Of a stretch of DNA of 44,941 nucleotides, positions 16,670 to 25,836 are shown one piece after another. The number at the start of each line of letters is the position of its first letter. Within the stretch, counting starts at the first letter, position 1. The stretch is taken from NCBI GenBank assembly GCA_022842725.1, contig JALHOZ010000035.1, positions 1,171 to 46,111 of the forward strand. Reading direction: 5' to 3'. The notes under the pieces were generated by a model. It searched no databases. It was given only the letters and a program-made list of their open reading frames with translations, and was not told the DNA's origin. The translations under genes and the position numbers were made by a program. This DNA is from Saprospiraceae bacterium (GTDB lineage: Bacteria; Bacteroidota; Bacteroidia; Chitinophagales; Saprospiraceae).

Positions 16670-18580
16670 TCAATTCTTTTTTAATATAAATTCAACAGAT
16701 TTCGCTGCTTCAGGTGGATTCACTCCTTTTAGAAACTGAGGGTCGTTTTTTCGTACAACCTGGTAATTCTCATAACCTTTTCTGACACCTTTAACTTCCC
16801 AATCGAATGCGAAGTTTCCTCTACCGTGCATTAATTCTTTAACTATAAAACCATCTTCCCTTTTTTCGACGGCAGCCAAACCATATGTTTCAATTGAGTG
16901 TGGTGTTAATATGATTGTAACAGTACCTGGATTAATTACTTTTTTGAAATGATCACTATAAGTGATTAAAACTTCGCCATTGATTAACACGGATGTTCCT
17001 CTTTCATAAGCCCCGGCTTCAGGACCTTCAAGTGAAGCATACCAAATACTTTTAGTATTATCTAAAGGATCTTCCATTGTAAAATTTTTTATATCTGCTG
17101 AAATTACACCTTGATTATTTGCGTCAACCCAAATGCTTGCTTGCGTATTTCCCAGATTATCGTAGACACCAATCCATCCATGGTTTGCTGATGCACTCGA
17201 ATTACCTAATGCTGCATTAGGTTGTTGGTTCGGTCCAAAAGTTGCTATATATCCTGCACCATTGTCAACAATAGTCATACGAGCTATATCAAAACTACTA
17301 CCATCTCTGGCAGAAATAAATCCTTTATTATTGTCTGAGTCCCTGGTAGAAAAAAATACGTTATCCGAATTTGTACCCCGTAATACCCCATAACCATAGT
17401 TCACATCACCTTCAAAGTATAATTTAGTCTGACCACTATTTCTTATTCTAAGGGATGGATCAATAGCAGAAGTTGTTCCAAAGCCAGAGCCTGTTAAAAT
17501 AATATCAGGAGAGTTTTGAGTATTTCCAATTTGAATTGACCTGTTATTTCCATTAAGCATTATGTTCCTTAAGTTTGTTGGGGTAATCAACTCATTGGAA
17601 AATTCCCAAAGGGTATTATTAGTATTTAAGGGTTTCCAGCCGTTTTCATAGGTTAATACCTGACCGTTAGTTGCACCCATCTGATTTATATCTGCCCCAA
17701 GTATAGTACCATTTTGTATTTTATCAGTTGTAATTGCATTATTGGCAATTTTAATTGTTGTTATAGCATTATCCATCATTTTAGTCGTATTAATTACATT
17801 ATTGTTTATTAAGGGGTTAGGATAATTTGATGTTAGATCTCCACCCGCGGGACCTGAGAGGATTCCAGAATCTCCTTTATCACCTTTCGGTCCTTGAATT
17901 CCCTGATCTCCTTTTGGTCCCTGTTGAAGAACAAGGTTTAATGTTTGTTGAGGCGGGTTTCCGGTAATGTTAGCAGATGCATTTTGACCGGTTGAAACAT
18001 TGCCAATTACGAGAGAATTTGCCGGTCCAGGAACGCCTTGCTCTCCCCTGGGTCCTGTCAGGCCAACAGGGCCTTGTGGTCCGATTGGTCCCTGCTCTCC
18101 TTTGTTGCCTTCGTCCCCTTTGTCTCCCTTTTCACCTTTTTCACCAGGTTCTCCTTGAGGACCTTGTGGCCCAGCCATTCCACCATTAGCAGATTTCAGG
18201 GCATACATGGCATATGGTACGGTTAGAATTGGGGATTCTCCGGCATGTTGCAGGCCATTTCCATCGTTTAAATCAATTCTCGTTCTTAATGTGTAATTTT
18301 TTTCTCCCCACTTTAAAGTTTCGAAAACGTTATTGGTATTTCCTTTTCCCACTATGATGTTAAAAACCCCATTGACCGAAGTTGCCACTTCATGTGTTTC
18401 CCGATACTCAACAATATTCTCATGGATAATTGCAATCTCAAGCTTGATTTGTTTATTAATAAGTACTTGTTGATTGGCGTCTCTTGCTACACCTTGAAAA
18501 TTAAAGCCTAAGGGAACATTTTGAGCATTACATAATGTTATTATTAAAATGAATATGATTGATATAGAAATACTTCTCAT
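16670..18580 (-). CDS. Collagen-like repeat surface protein
   Basis: This 636-residue exported protein has a signal peptide to about residue 20. Next comes a beta-rich N-domain (21-130) of the kind found at the start of Bacteroidota collagen-like/tail-fibre-like proteins (GFNFQGVARD, VPYAMYALKSA). Gly-X-Y collagen-like tracts follow at about 137-187 and 221-239, rich in GEK, GDK, GPQ and GPK. A repeat of NAITTxKIxN segments comes at about 255-300. The long C-terminal domain contains SLEGPEAGAYERGTS and resembles the ends of trimeric fibre proteins. It is probably a trimeric surface fibre. It is the last gene of the 16-gene cluster, 11 bp after a T9SS cargo gene. It has no T9SS sorting domain itself, so its route across the outer membrane is open. 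Confidence 0.75.
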   Translation of the reverse strand: MRSISISIIFILIITLCNAQNVPLGFNFQGVARDANQQVLINKQIKLEIAIIHENIVEYRETHEVATSVNGVFNIIVGKGNTNNVFETLKWGEKNYTLRTRIDLNDGNGLQHAGESPILTVPYAMYALKSANGGMAGPQGPQGEPGEKGEKGDKGDEGNKGEQGPIGPQGPVGLTGPRGEQGVPGPANSLVIGNVSTGQNASANITGNPPQQTLNLVLQQGPKGDQGIQGPKGDKGDSGILSGPAGGDLTSNYPNPLINNNVINTTKMMDNAITTIKIANNAITTDKIQNGTILGADINQMGATNGQVLTYENGWKPLNTNNTLWEFSNELITPTNLRNIMLNGNNRSIQIGNTQNSPDIILTGSGFGTTSAIDPSLRIRNSGQTKLYFEGDVNYGYGVLRGTNSDNVFFSTRDSDNNKGFISARDGSSFDIARMTIVDNGAGYIATFGPNQQPNAALGNSSASANHGWIGVYDNLGNTQASIWVDANNQGVISADIKNFTMEDPLDNTKSIWYASLEGPEAGAYERGTSVLINGEVLITYSDHFKKVINPGTVTIILTPHSIETYGLAAVEKREDGFIVKELMHGRGNFAFDWEVKGVRKGYENYQVVRKNDPQFLKGVNPPEAAKSVEFILKKN

Positions 18581-18591
18581 TGGATTTAATT

Positions 18592-19047
18592 TTATATTTT
18601 AATAAATTTAACAGGTGAAATAACGAAATTCGTATTTTTAAATACTATATGATATAGCCCGTTTTTCAAGTCACTTATATCAACAATTGATTCTCTTACC
18701 AGAAAAGTTCTGACCATCCTACCAGTGTTGTCAAAAATATTTGCTTCAAATGTTAAATTTTCAAAACCTGAAATATGAATCAAATCAACAGCAGGAATTG
18801 GATATATTTTCAGGAGTAAAGTTTTACGATCCTGAACAGAAGTACTTATTTTCAAAGCACCTTGATGAAATCCTTTTGATAACGTGAATGAATTCTCAGT
18901 ATGCGTATCCACGATAAATTCCCCAAGTGACCAATGTAGATTAAATGTTGAACCCTGGTGAAATGATCCTCCTGAGGATAACAGAGTCTGCGCCATTCCT
19001 ATATGAATAATCAAAAAGAGGGGTAAAAAACATATCAGATTTTTCAT
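18592..19047 (-). CDS. Short T9SS type A cargo protein
   Basis: The protein has 151 residues: signal peptide (1-19, ending GMAQ), a short domain with LSSGGSFHQG--FNLHWSLGEF, and a C-terminal type A sorting domain from about residue 78 (IYPIPAVDLIHIS, IFDNTGRMV, ISDLKNGLYHIVF). In such short proteins almost the whole mature chain is the N-domain plus the sorting domain, so it may serve as a small surface or anchoring subunit. It is 10-11 bp from both neighbours in the cluster. T9SS cargo status is confident; specific role unknown. Confidence 0.8.
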   Translation of the reverse strand: MKNLICFLPLFLIIHIGMAQTLLSSGGSFHQGSTFNLHWSLGEFIVDTHTENSFTLSKGFHQGALKISTSVQDRKTLLLKIYPIPAVDLIHISGFENLTFEANIFDNTGRMVRTFLVRESIVDISDLKNGLYHIVFKNTNFVISPVKFIKI

Positions 19048-19057
19048 ATAAAATGAT

Positions 19058-19570
19058 TTAGTTAAATTCTTTTAATTTTACCTCTATAATTTTTTTTCCG
19101 ATATCTTCCAAAGAATCAAGTTTTACGCGAAATTCAGTATTAGTTTTTCGACAATATCTTATTGTGGGATCCGTGCTGATTGGAAATTCGGCAAATGGTT
19201 TCATATTACCTTTTCTAAGTGCTTCAAGTCTTTCAGAATAATCCAAAATGATGTCTGTACAAGAAGTATATTTACTGTTTTTAAATGCTTCAATCATTTC
19301 TTCTTTTTTTACTTCATCAACTCTTTTTTCACCTTCATTAGTAGGTTTTATTTTTTGTTGATTTGTTTTATTAGCAATGTTTGATTCTGCACCATTTTCA
19401 ACTATTTTATCATCCATCAATATTTCAAATACTTCATCAGGCTTCTTTTCTACATTTTCAATTGTAATCGCAGACTTATCAATACCTGATTTTCTTAGTG
19501 CAAACATTACTAAAACGCCTGTAACTATTGCTACTATTCCAATAATAATAAAATTTTTATTCAAATTCAT
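19058..19570 (-). CDS. One-TM protein of unknown function next to the ABC transporter
   Basis: This 170-residue protein has one N-terminal TM helix (about 8-25, FIIIGIVAIVTGVLVMFAL). A highly charged, Lys/Glu/Asn-rich linker follows (about 30-100), then a C-terminal stretch with two cysteines (TSCTDIIL and RYCRKTN). By the positive-inside rule most of the chain should be periplasmic. It starts 11 bp after the permease gene. The layout resembles an accessory or adaptor subunit, but I see no family signature (not a clear MacA/HlyD-type fusion protein). Confidence 0.55.
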   Translation of the reverse strand: MNLNKNFIIIGIVAIVTGVLVMFALRKSGIDKSAITIENVEKKPDEVFEILMDDKIVENGAESNIANKTNQQKIKPTNEGEKRVDEVKKEEMIEAFKNSKYTSCTDIILDYSERLEALRKGNMKPFAEFPISTDPTIRYCRKTNTEFRVKLDSLEDIGKKIIEVKLKEFN

Positions 19571-19581
19571 AAGTCACTATT

Positions 19582-21060
19582 TTAAACTCTATTGTAAATT
19601 AGGTCACCTGGCGTTTCTTTTAAAAGTTTTCTGGTGATGTAGTAAGTAATTGCCCAAGCTATAGCGTTAAAAAGTACAAAGGTTGATATAACTATAGGAT
19701 GGAATACTGATAAACTAAAAAGATTTGTAAGATAACCAACGGCCCAAAATAACAACAAAACACAAGATGATGCAATCCATGCGTATCCCATGAAAGTCAT
19801 AACCGTTTTACTATATATTTCACGAATCACTTTCGTGTTAAAACCAAATGCCATAAATGTACCGATATTGGCTTTAATTTTATCTAAATGGGAAGAAATC
19901 AAATTGAACAAAAAGATACTAAAACTAATAAGTGAAATAATAATGAGACTGGATATCATAAAATATGTCAATTTACTAACCATAGAAAAATTATCTCTGT
20001 CTTCCACCACAGACAATTCAATTTCCATATCAAACTTTTCTTTTAAAAAGCTTTGTAACTCTCTGATTTTATCGAGTTCCATAAAATTAAAGGATACATA
20101 CATAGGTTCAGTCAATTCAGAAAAACCTGCAACAGGATTCCATACCCTATGTAATTTCATTACATTTTTTTTGTTGTTAAGTTTGGATGTTAGTAAAGAT
20201 GCTGTACTATCAGATATAAAATCTGAAGTGTAGATTGTATACGAAAGAAGTTCTGTACCTCCCGCTACCTGTTTTTTATTAACTTCAATATCGATAATTT
20301 CAATTGGTTCTATTAACTTTTTTATATTCTCTCTGTCAATCTCTCCGGAAGAAATTATGTTTATTTTAGTCTGATTTTCAGTAGAAACAAATCCTGTGGT
20401 AGCGTAATTTTCTTTAAACATGTTATAAAAGTCTTGTGAAACTACGAATTGAGAGTGGTTGGGTAATGTTTTCAATATTCCTCCGATTTTGAATAGAAAA
20501 ATATAACCATCATTAAAGTCCCGTAATATGATGTCTTTACCTACAGACTTGTTTTTATCAATCTGCATAATATTGCAAAATTCTTCGGAAATAAATATTT
20601 CAAACTTAATACTATCACCCTCTGGAGAAAAGTTGTTTTTTAAAGCAATAACATTAGAATTCTCAAAGATTTTTGCCGCCATATCATCATCAAATTGCAA
20701 GGAACGTCCAATAAATTCTTTTACCTTAAGCGTCTTAGGGTCTAAAAATTTACCTGACCATTTAACATAACCGGAGACATTTTTTAAATTATAAGTCTTA
20801 AGATTTTCTGACTTATTGAAATAGTATCTGAGTCGAGGTAAAGAATCTTCATATTGACGCAAGACGGGCATAGTCACCCAATTTGTGTAAGGGTTATCCA
20901 TCCTTTTTTTAAGTTCCTCAAAAGCTCCAAGGGATAATGACACCGTAAAGACAGTAATTGTGAGTAATAATGAGGCAACGATGAGGTTTTTTTTATTATT
21001 ACCCATCAATGCCCAAAGTTCCTTTTTGATAAATATTTTTTTGTATTCCATTTGATACAT
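19582..21060 (-). CDS. MacB/FtsX-like ABC transporter permease
   Basis: This 492-residue protein has one TM near the N-terminus (about 25-46), a large extracytoplasmic domain of about 310 residues, and three C-terminal TMs (about 365-385, 408-430 and 440-462). This is the layout of MacB/LolC/FtsX-type permeases, which act mechanically on periplasmic partners rather than moving small solutes. The ATPase gene ends 3 bp upstream. ATG at 21060 is used; a second ATG at 21051 (MEYKK) is also possible. Within this cluster it could drive export, or extract or release a lipoprotein or surface component; that is inference. Confidence 0.75.
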   Translation of the reverse strand: MYQMEYKKIFIKKELWALMGNNKKNLIVASLLLTITVFTVSLSLGAFEELKKRMDNPYTNWVTMPVLRQYEDSLPRLRYYFNKSENLKTYNLKNVSGYVKWSGKFLDPKTLKVKEFIGRSLQFDDDMAAKIFENSNVIALKNNFSPEGDSIKFEIFISEEFCNIMQIDKNKSVGKDIILRDFNDGYIFLFKIGGILKTLPNHSQFVVSQDFYNMFKENYATTGFVSTENQTKINIISSGEIDRENIKKLIEPIEIIDIEVNKKQVAGGTELLSYTIYTSDFISDSTASLLTSKLNNKKNVMKLHRVWNPVAGFSELTEPMYVSFNFMELDKIRELQSFLKEKFDMEIELSVVEDRDNFSMVSKLTYFMISSLIIISLISFSIFLFNLISSHLDKIKANIGTFMAFGFNTKVIREIYSKTVMTFMGYAWIASSCVLLLFWAVGYLTNLFSLSVFHPIVISTFVLFNAIAWAITYYITRKLLKETPGDLIYNRV

Positions 21061-21063
21061 TAT

Positions 21064-21900
21064 TTATACGATTTCTGTAAAAACAGATAATATTTCATCG
21101 TACGGTGACATGACCTCTGTACCATTTAACATCCATTTTTGATTAACTCTAAAATACATATGATGGTCACTAACTTTTCCATAATATTGATCTCCGTCCT
21201 TTTGCGGAACAAATAAATAAATCCTGTCTGCAAAATCTAATGCCAGATTGATATCATGACTTACAAAAATACCTGATTTGTTATTCTTTTTAACTGATGT
21301 CCTGGTAAAATTCATCATAGATCTGGCGGTTAAAACATCGAGATTTCCCGTGGGTTCATCCCCAATAAGAATATCAAACGGAGATGCGATTGCTCTCACG
21401 AACGCCAATCTTTGTTTTTGGCCTCCTGATAAATTATATACATTTTTACCGATGACTTCATTTTTTAAATCAACTATTTCCATGTATTCCCTGATTTTTT
21501 TTTCAGCTATTTCTTCAGTGTACCCTTTCATCAACAATGTCATCATCATGTTTTCTCCGGCCGTGAGATTGGGCATAAGATAGTTGTTTTGAAAAATAAA
21601 ACTAAAATGATCTCTTCTGAATGTTTCAATTTCAGCATTTTTATCTTCCCACATGGTTATTAAATCATGAATTTTGCTATTACTCTTGTATTGTATACAG
21701 CCATTTGGATTTACTTTACGTGCTGTTTTATTAATAAGGCCAATTGCTTCAATAAAAGTGCTTTTACCTATACCGGAAGGTCCTAATAAAAAGACAATTT
21801 CACCCTTTTTCAGATAAAAGTTTTCAACGTAAAGTACACGTTTGCCATTATTATAACTACATTCAATTTCACGTGCTACAATATTAATGTTATCTTCCAT
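21064..21900 (-). CDS. ABC transporter ATPase (MacB/LolD-like)
   Basis: With the ATG at 21898-21900, one base after the preceding stop, the protein has 278 residues. A 19-residue longer form would overlap the upstream gene by 56 bp and is less likely. All catalytic elements are visible: Walker A GPSGIGKST (40-48), Q-loop Q104, signature LSGGQ (157-161), Walker B ILIGDE (177-182) and H-loop His215 in SHD. The length and the PTGNLD motif after Walker B are typical of the MacB/LolD/FtsE group. It pairs with the permease encoded 3 bp downstream. Substrate is unknown. Confidence 0.88.
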   Translation of the reverse strand: MEDNINIVAREIECSYNNGKRVLYVENFYLKKGEIVFLLGPSGIGKSTFIEAIGLINKTARKVNPNGCIQYKSNSKIHDLITMWEDKNAEIETFRRDHFSFIFQNNYLMPNLTAGENMMMTLLMKGYTEEIAEKKIREYMEIVDLKNEVIGKNVYNLSGGQKQRLAFVRAIASPFDILIGDEPTGNLDVLTARSMMNFTRTSVKKNNKSGIFVSHDINLALDFADRIYLFVPQKDGDQYYGKVSDHHMYFRVNQKWMLNGTEVMSPYDEILSVFTEIV

Positions 21901-21901
21901 A

Positions 21902-24376
21902 TTAAAAAGTATCTTCAATGGGTATCCAATAATAGGTGTTTTGGCCCAATCTGCCACGGGTTATAAATTTGAATTCATAACTATTGTCCTTGGTTAACAA
22001 TTCCAGATTTTCGTAAGTTTTTTGTAAATCATCCAGGAAGTTCCTCAATTGTTCAATTTTAACTCTTGGGTTATCGATGGAGTTTACGGCAAACATATGT
22101 TTATTCTCATTTAAGATAAAACACTCTCCATGCAAAACCCCGAAAAATTGTTCAATTGTTATCCCTTTATCTATTTTTTTATTACCGGTATATTTGTTAT
22201 AAATAGATAACATCACATTTTTTAACCCTGTTCTTAGTTGATCCTCGGGCTGATCTTTTAGAGCTACCATACTCCTCAGGTCGTTCATATAATCTGCCAA
22301 TTCTTTTTCAGGAAAAAATAATACTTGCGAACACAAATCAAAAGATGCTCCATGTATTTTTTTAGGAACATATGCCCGAACATAAAGCGGTACCTTTCTG
22401 TCTAAGATTTTATTCAAATTATCTTCAGTCGGCTCCATACCTGATTTTTTTAATACTTCCCTAAGTAAATCAAACAATGCACCTTTTTCAAAGCCGTCTC
22501 CAGGAACGTCAGGCAGATCCGGATTTTGCATTAAGTCTTCTAAAATGGCGTACACGTCATTCAATTTGTTTTTAATTTCTTTAAAGGGAGTCCGGATATT
22601 AGATGAAAACTCAGCGGAAGACATGGTGCCGGAAGATTTCGGATAATAAAAAACATTTTTGGTAGACCCTCCAGCTATATAAGATTTAGCATCGCCTTCA
22701 CCACCTTCTACCGGATTTGGATTTGTGTCATCTTTCTTCACCAATTGATTAATTTTTCTGTAGGACGTGTAGTTATCCTTACTTACTTCCAACATGATAT
22801 CCATTGCCTGATCTGATAACGGGTTATCTGTATCAGTTTCATTTCGCGATGGTTGAATAAATACCAAATGAGCACGTATGTTTGATAATTGAGCTACCAA
22901 TTTATCGGTTTGTACCCAAGAGCTACATCCGTTTTCTATACATTGCAGTTTAAGATTTGGATTTTCTCTGAAATCCGGATTCTGTCCGATAACATAAATG
23001 ATATTAGTACTGTTTGCCTGAAATCCGGCTTTAGAAACTGATTTGCTTAATGCATTATATAAAGCTGTGAACCCATCGTAGGAATCATCTGTAAATACAG
23101 TTGATTCTATTTTCTTTTTCAATACCTCAATGTCTTTGGTAAGCGGGGTAATATCCAGGTAACTTTCTTTACTTGTATTAGCATTACGATAAAAGGCAAT
23201 ACCAAATTTTTGATTAAACCCGTCGGTAAGTTCTCTTTTTAGTGATTCTATACCGTCGATTAAACTGGATTTGAATTGTCGCATACTGGTATTAGCTTCT
23301 ACCAAAAACAATATATTGTAATTGTCTTTTCCTGCAATTACATCTTCTAAAGCTTTTTCACACTCCGGACATTCATTTTCTACTTTTTGGCCAACAGATC
23401 CTAAAACTCCTGTTGCATAAAAATCACTCCCACATCTTAAAACAGGCATTCTTAATTTTTTACCAATATATCTTCTGCTGTTTCTTGTTCCAAGTACTTG
23501 TTTGTGGGCATTGACCGGGTCGTCTTTTGTAAGTATTTTTGAGGAACTTCCCGATCCGGAGCTTGCATGACTTGATGCCGCCACTTCATCCGTAAAAGCA
23601 ACAAACTGATATGGTACTCTCATTTTTCGTTCATCAAAAGCTTTTTGATCAAAATTAGGTTCCAGTGCCAACCGTGTATTCCAATCTGCCTGTTCACTCG
23701 CAGAAACCCAACCGGTTATGTTATTAAAGTTCAATAAATCGCTATCTTTTGATAAAAGATAAAAGCCATTTTCTTTTTTCAATACAAAGTAATATTCATA
23801 TAAACCAATAGAGGAAGATTCACCCCAATAAGTTCCCGGTCCTTTGTATATCTTTACGGCCTGATCAGGATTACCTATAACCCTTTTTGCTCCTTCAGCA
23901 GTATATAAAATTAATGATTTTAAAGAAATACCTGTGGCTGCACTCCTGAGACCTGAAGTCCAGAGTAACATTTTTGATTTTTCTACCCAACCATGACTTT
24001 CCACAAAACTGCCTTTTGGAATATTTAAATTATTGTCAGGTTCACCATTCATTTTACCGAGGTGTATGTATGATCCTTTTTCTTCCATCACGTAAAACCA
24101 ATCTTTGAATTTTAGTTTTTTTCCACTTTTTGAAGATCCATTCGGATCAGAAAAAGTTTCCATCCCTTCCCGGTCACAAATCACCCTCCAGACTTTATTT
24201 TTGGATTTAGGTCCTGAAATACCATTCATATATTCATCCATTTCGATTCCCTGCTTTTCCGTAGCTTTTGCAAACTTATCAGGTAAACCTAAAACGGATT
24301 TGAATTCTTGTGATTGTACCGAAGAATAACAAAAGAATATAAAATAAATGAGGACTAATATATTATGCATTTTCAT
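21902..24376 (-). CDS. Secreted SH3-like/von Willebrand A protein
   Basis: This 824-residue protein has a signal peptide (about 1-22). Two SH3-like segments follow, marked by GWVEKSKMLLW near 129 and GWVSASEQADW near 222, then a Ser-rich linker (265-285). A CPEC pair sits at 336-339. A vWA-like domain covers about 352-545, and a ~280-residue C-terminal domain is unassigned. The MIDAS-like motif reads E360-A-N362-T-S364 instead of DxSxS, so canonical metal-dependent binding is doubtful. By layout it could be a distant relative of TssR, a periplasmic component of Bacteroidota type VI secretion; I put that at low probability because no other T6SS gene is in the window. It sits between an outer-membrane protein and an ABC transporter. 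Confidence 0.6.
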   Translation of the reverse strand: MKMHNILVLIYFIFFCYSSVQSQEFKSVLGLPDKFAKATEKQGIEMDEYMNGISGPKSKNKVWRVICDREGMETFSDPNGSSKSGKKLKFKDWFYVMEEKGSYIHLGKMNGEPDNNLNIPKGSFVESHGWVEKSKMLLWTSGLRSAATGISLKSLILYTAEGAKRVIGNPDQAVKIYKGPGTYWGESSSIGLYEYYFVLKKENGFYLLSKDSDLLNFNNITGWVSASEQADWNTRLALEPNFDQKAFDERKMRVPYQFVAFTDEVAASSHASSGSGSSSKILTKDDPVNAHKQVLGTRNSRRYIGKKLRMPVLRCGSDFYATGVLGSVGQKVENECPECEKALEDVIAGKDNYNILFLVEANTSMRQFKSSLIDGIESLKRELTDGFNQKFGIAFYRNANTSKESYLDITPLTKDIEVLKKKIESTVFTDDSYDGFTALYNALSKSVSKAGFQANSTNIIYVIGQNPDFRENPNLKLQCIENGCSSWVQTDKLVAQLSNIRAHLVFIQPSRNETDTDNPLSDQAMDIMLEVSKDNYTSYRKINQLVKKDDTNPNPVEGGEGDAKSYIAGGSTKNVFYYPKSSGTMSSAEFSSNIRTPFKEIKNKLNDVYAILEDLMQNPDLPDVPGDGFEKGALFDLLREVLKKSGMEPTEDNLNKILDRKVPLYVRAYVPKKIHGASFDLCSQVLFFPEKELADYMNDLRSMVALKDQPEDQLRTGLKNVMLSIYNKYTGNKKIDKGITIEQFFGVLHGECFILNENKHMFAVNSIDNPRVKIEQLRNFLDDLQKTYENLELLTKDNSYEFKFITRGRLGQNTYYWIPIEDTF

Positions 24377-24398
24377 CGTAATTGTATCTCTTTTTAAA

Positions 24399-25835
24399 TT
24401 ATAATTTGAATGAAAGTCCTAACTCAAGTCTGAGGTGGGCAGGACTGAAGGACTGTAATAACAATGACTTTACAGTTCCTTCACCACTTTCTGGTAAAAC
24501 GGATATTGAATTTTTATCAATCCAGGATCCGAAATAATATGCATATCCTACGCCGAAAGTAATACCGGAGGTTTTGGAATCATTAAGAAAATATCTTATA
24601 TATGGTTTTGCCTGGACACCTATCGTATTCATGGAAGATTTTGAATTCAACCCTTGTGCTTGTAAATCGTAATCTTCCGAACAAAATGGATCACTGATAT
24701 CTCCGAATGAAACCACGGAATTTTGACTTACAAGTTTATTTTCTCCCAATGTTTCTGTTTTAGAAACAAACGTCGGCATTACGGATAATTCAACCCAATA
24801 TTCGATTTTGTATCCTACGATGGGTCGTAACGGGATTTGTGTTCCCAGCATAGCCTGTAGGTAAGAAAAGTTGATCACGTTATCCACATTTTTAAAATCA
24901 TATATAGTATTGAAATCAAGTTTACCGTCAATATCACCTGAAACATTAAATTTAACACCTGAATTTTCCGTGTTAATATTCCAGTTGTGCAATCCAAACG
25001 CCGCCCCCACAAACCATTTTGCATGTTTGCCTCTTTTAAAACTCCGGCTGTATTTAAATCCAAAATCAAGGAGATATTTACTAGTCAATGCCGGAGAAAA
25101 TGAATCATCAAACTCATCTTGCTTCTTAAATGTGGTATTGGTATTAAAACCCATAGAAGCAAAAGCGAAAACCTCATGGTTATATGGTTTGGGTCTTGGT
25201 TTGATTTTTCCCTGAATTTCATAAATTTTAACATCATCTAGGTCATCACCCTGGACAATGATCACAAATTCTAATGGAACAACTTCTCCCCCCTTGGGAA
25301 CAGGTATGATTTTGCCTGATTTTTCATCAATTTGATTTTGCATCAATTTGTTAACACGGATTTTTGTTTCAAAATACAAGCCCGGAATAGCCGGATTGGA
25401 TATGACTTCCAATAATAACAAGTCTGTAATTTTGTAGTCAGGCCCGGTTGTATTCATATATTTCCTGATTTTACCAATATAATCATCAAGTGCGATGATA
25501 GTACCATATTGAACCAAATCATCATAAACCCTTGCATTACTATAAAATATCGCACGCATTTTATCAATTGATTCAGAGGTGACCTGACCTTGCTCTGTAT
25601 CAAGCAAAGTTGCCCTGTCATTATACTGACCAAGAATCTTTTGACTGGATGCTAGAATTTGATCAATGTAAGGTTCTGCCTTTTCATCGATTTTTGAGTT
25701 ATCATCCATCCTGATTTTCACCCGAAGTCCATCATATTCCTGACTAAACCCAAAATGGTTACAGTTTATTAGAATTAAAAATAAAAAAATAAAAGGTAAA
25801 TTGGAATTGATTTGTAAGTAATTCATATTGTTCAT
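24399..25835 (-). CDS. Outer-membrane protein, probable beta-barrel C-terminus
   Basis: From the ATG at 25833-25835, one base after the preceding stop, the protein has 478 residues; ATG 25824-25826 is a close alternative. It has a signal peptide (LPFIFLFLILINC...GFSQ) and an N-terminal domain to about 215 that is alpha/beta and acidic. A C-terminal ~250-residue region of alternating strands follows, with many aromatic residues and the terminal LRLELGLSFKL, which fits an outer-membrane barrel. The cysteine in LILINC could suggest a lipoprotein, but the cleavage context favours GFSQ. Its position between a T9SS cargo and the secreted vWA protein suggests an envelope anchor. No named family recognised. 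Confidence 0.6.
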   Translation of the reverse strand: MNNMNYLQINSNLPFIFLFLILINCNHFGFSQEYDGLRVKIRMDDNSKIDEKAEPYIDQILASSQKILGQYNDRATLLDTEQGQVTSESIDKMRAIFYSNARVYDDLVQYGTIIALDDYIGKIRKYMNTTGPDYKITDLLLLEVISNPAIPGLYFETKIRVNKLMQNQIDEKSGKIIPVPKGGEVVPLEFVIIVQGDDLDDVKIYEIQGKIKPRPKPYNHEVFAFASMGFNTNTTFKKQDEFDDSFSPALTSKYLLDFGFKYSRSFKRGKHAKWFVGAAFGLHNWNINTENSGVKFNVSGDIDGKLDFNTIYDFKNVDNVINFSYLQAMLGTQIPLRPIVGYKIEYWVELSVMPTFVSKTETLGENKLVSQNSVVSFGDISDPFCSEDYDLQAQGLNSKSSMNTIGVQAKPYIRYFLNDSKTSGITFGVGYAYYFGSWIDKNSISVLPESGEGTVKSLLLQSFSPAHLRLELGLSFKL

Positions 25836-25836
25836 G

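Noticed and set aside
21064-21957. Longer 297-residue start for the ABC ATPase
   Set aside because: It would overlap the upstream vWA gene by 56 bp and add residues outside the ATPase domain; the ATG at 21898-21900, one base after the preceding stop, fits better.
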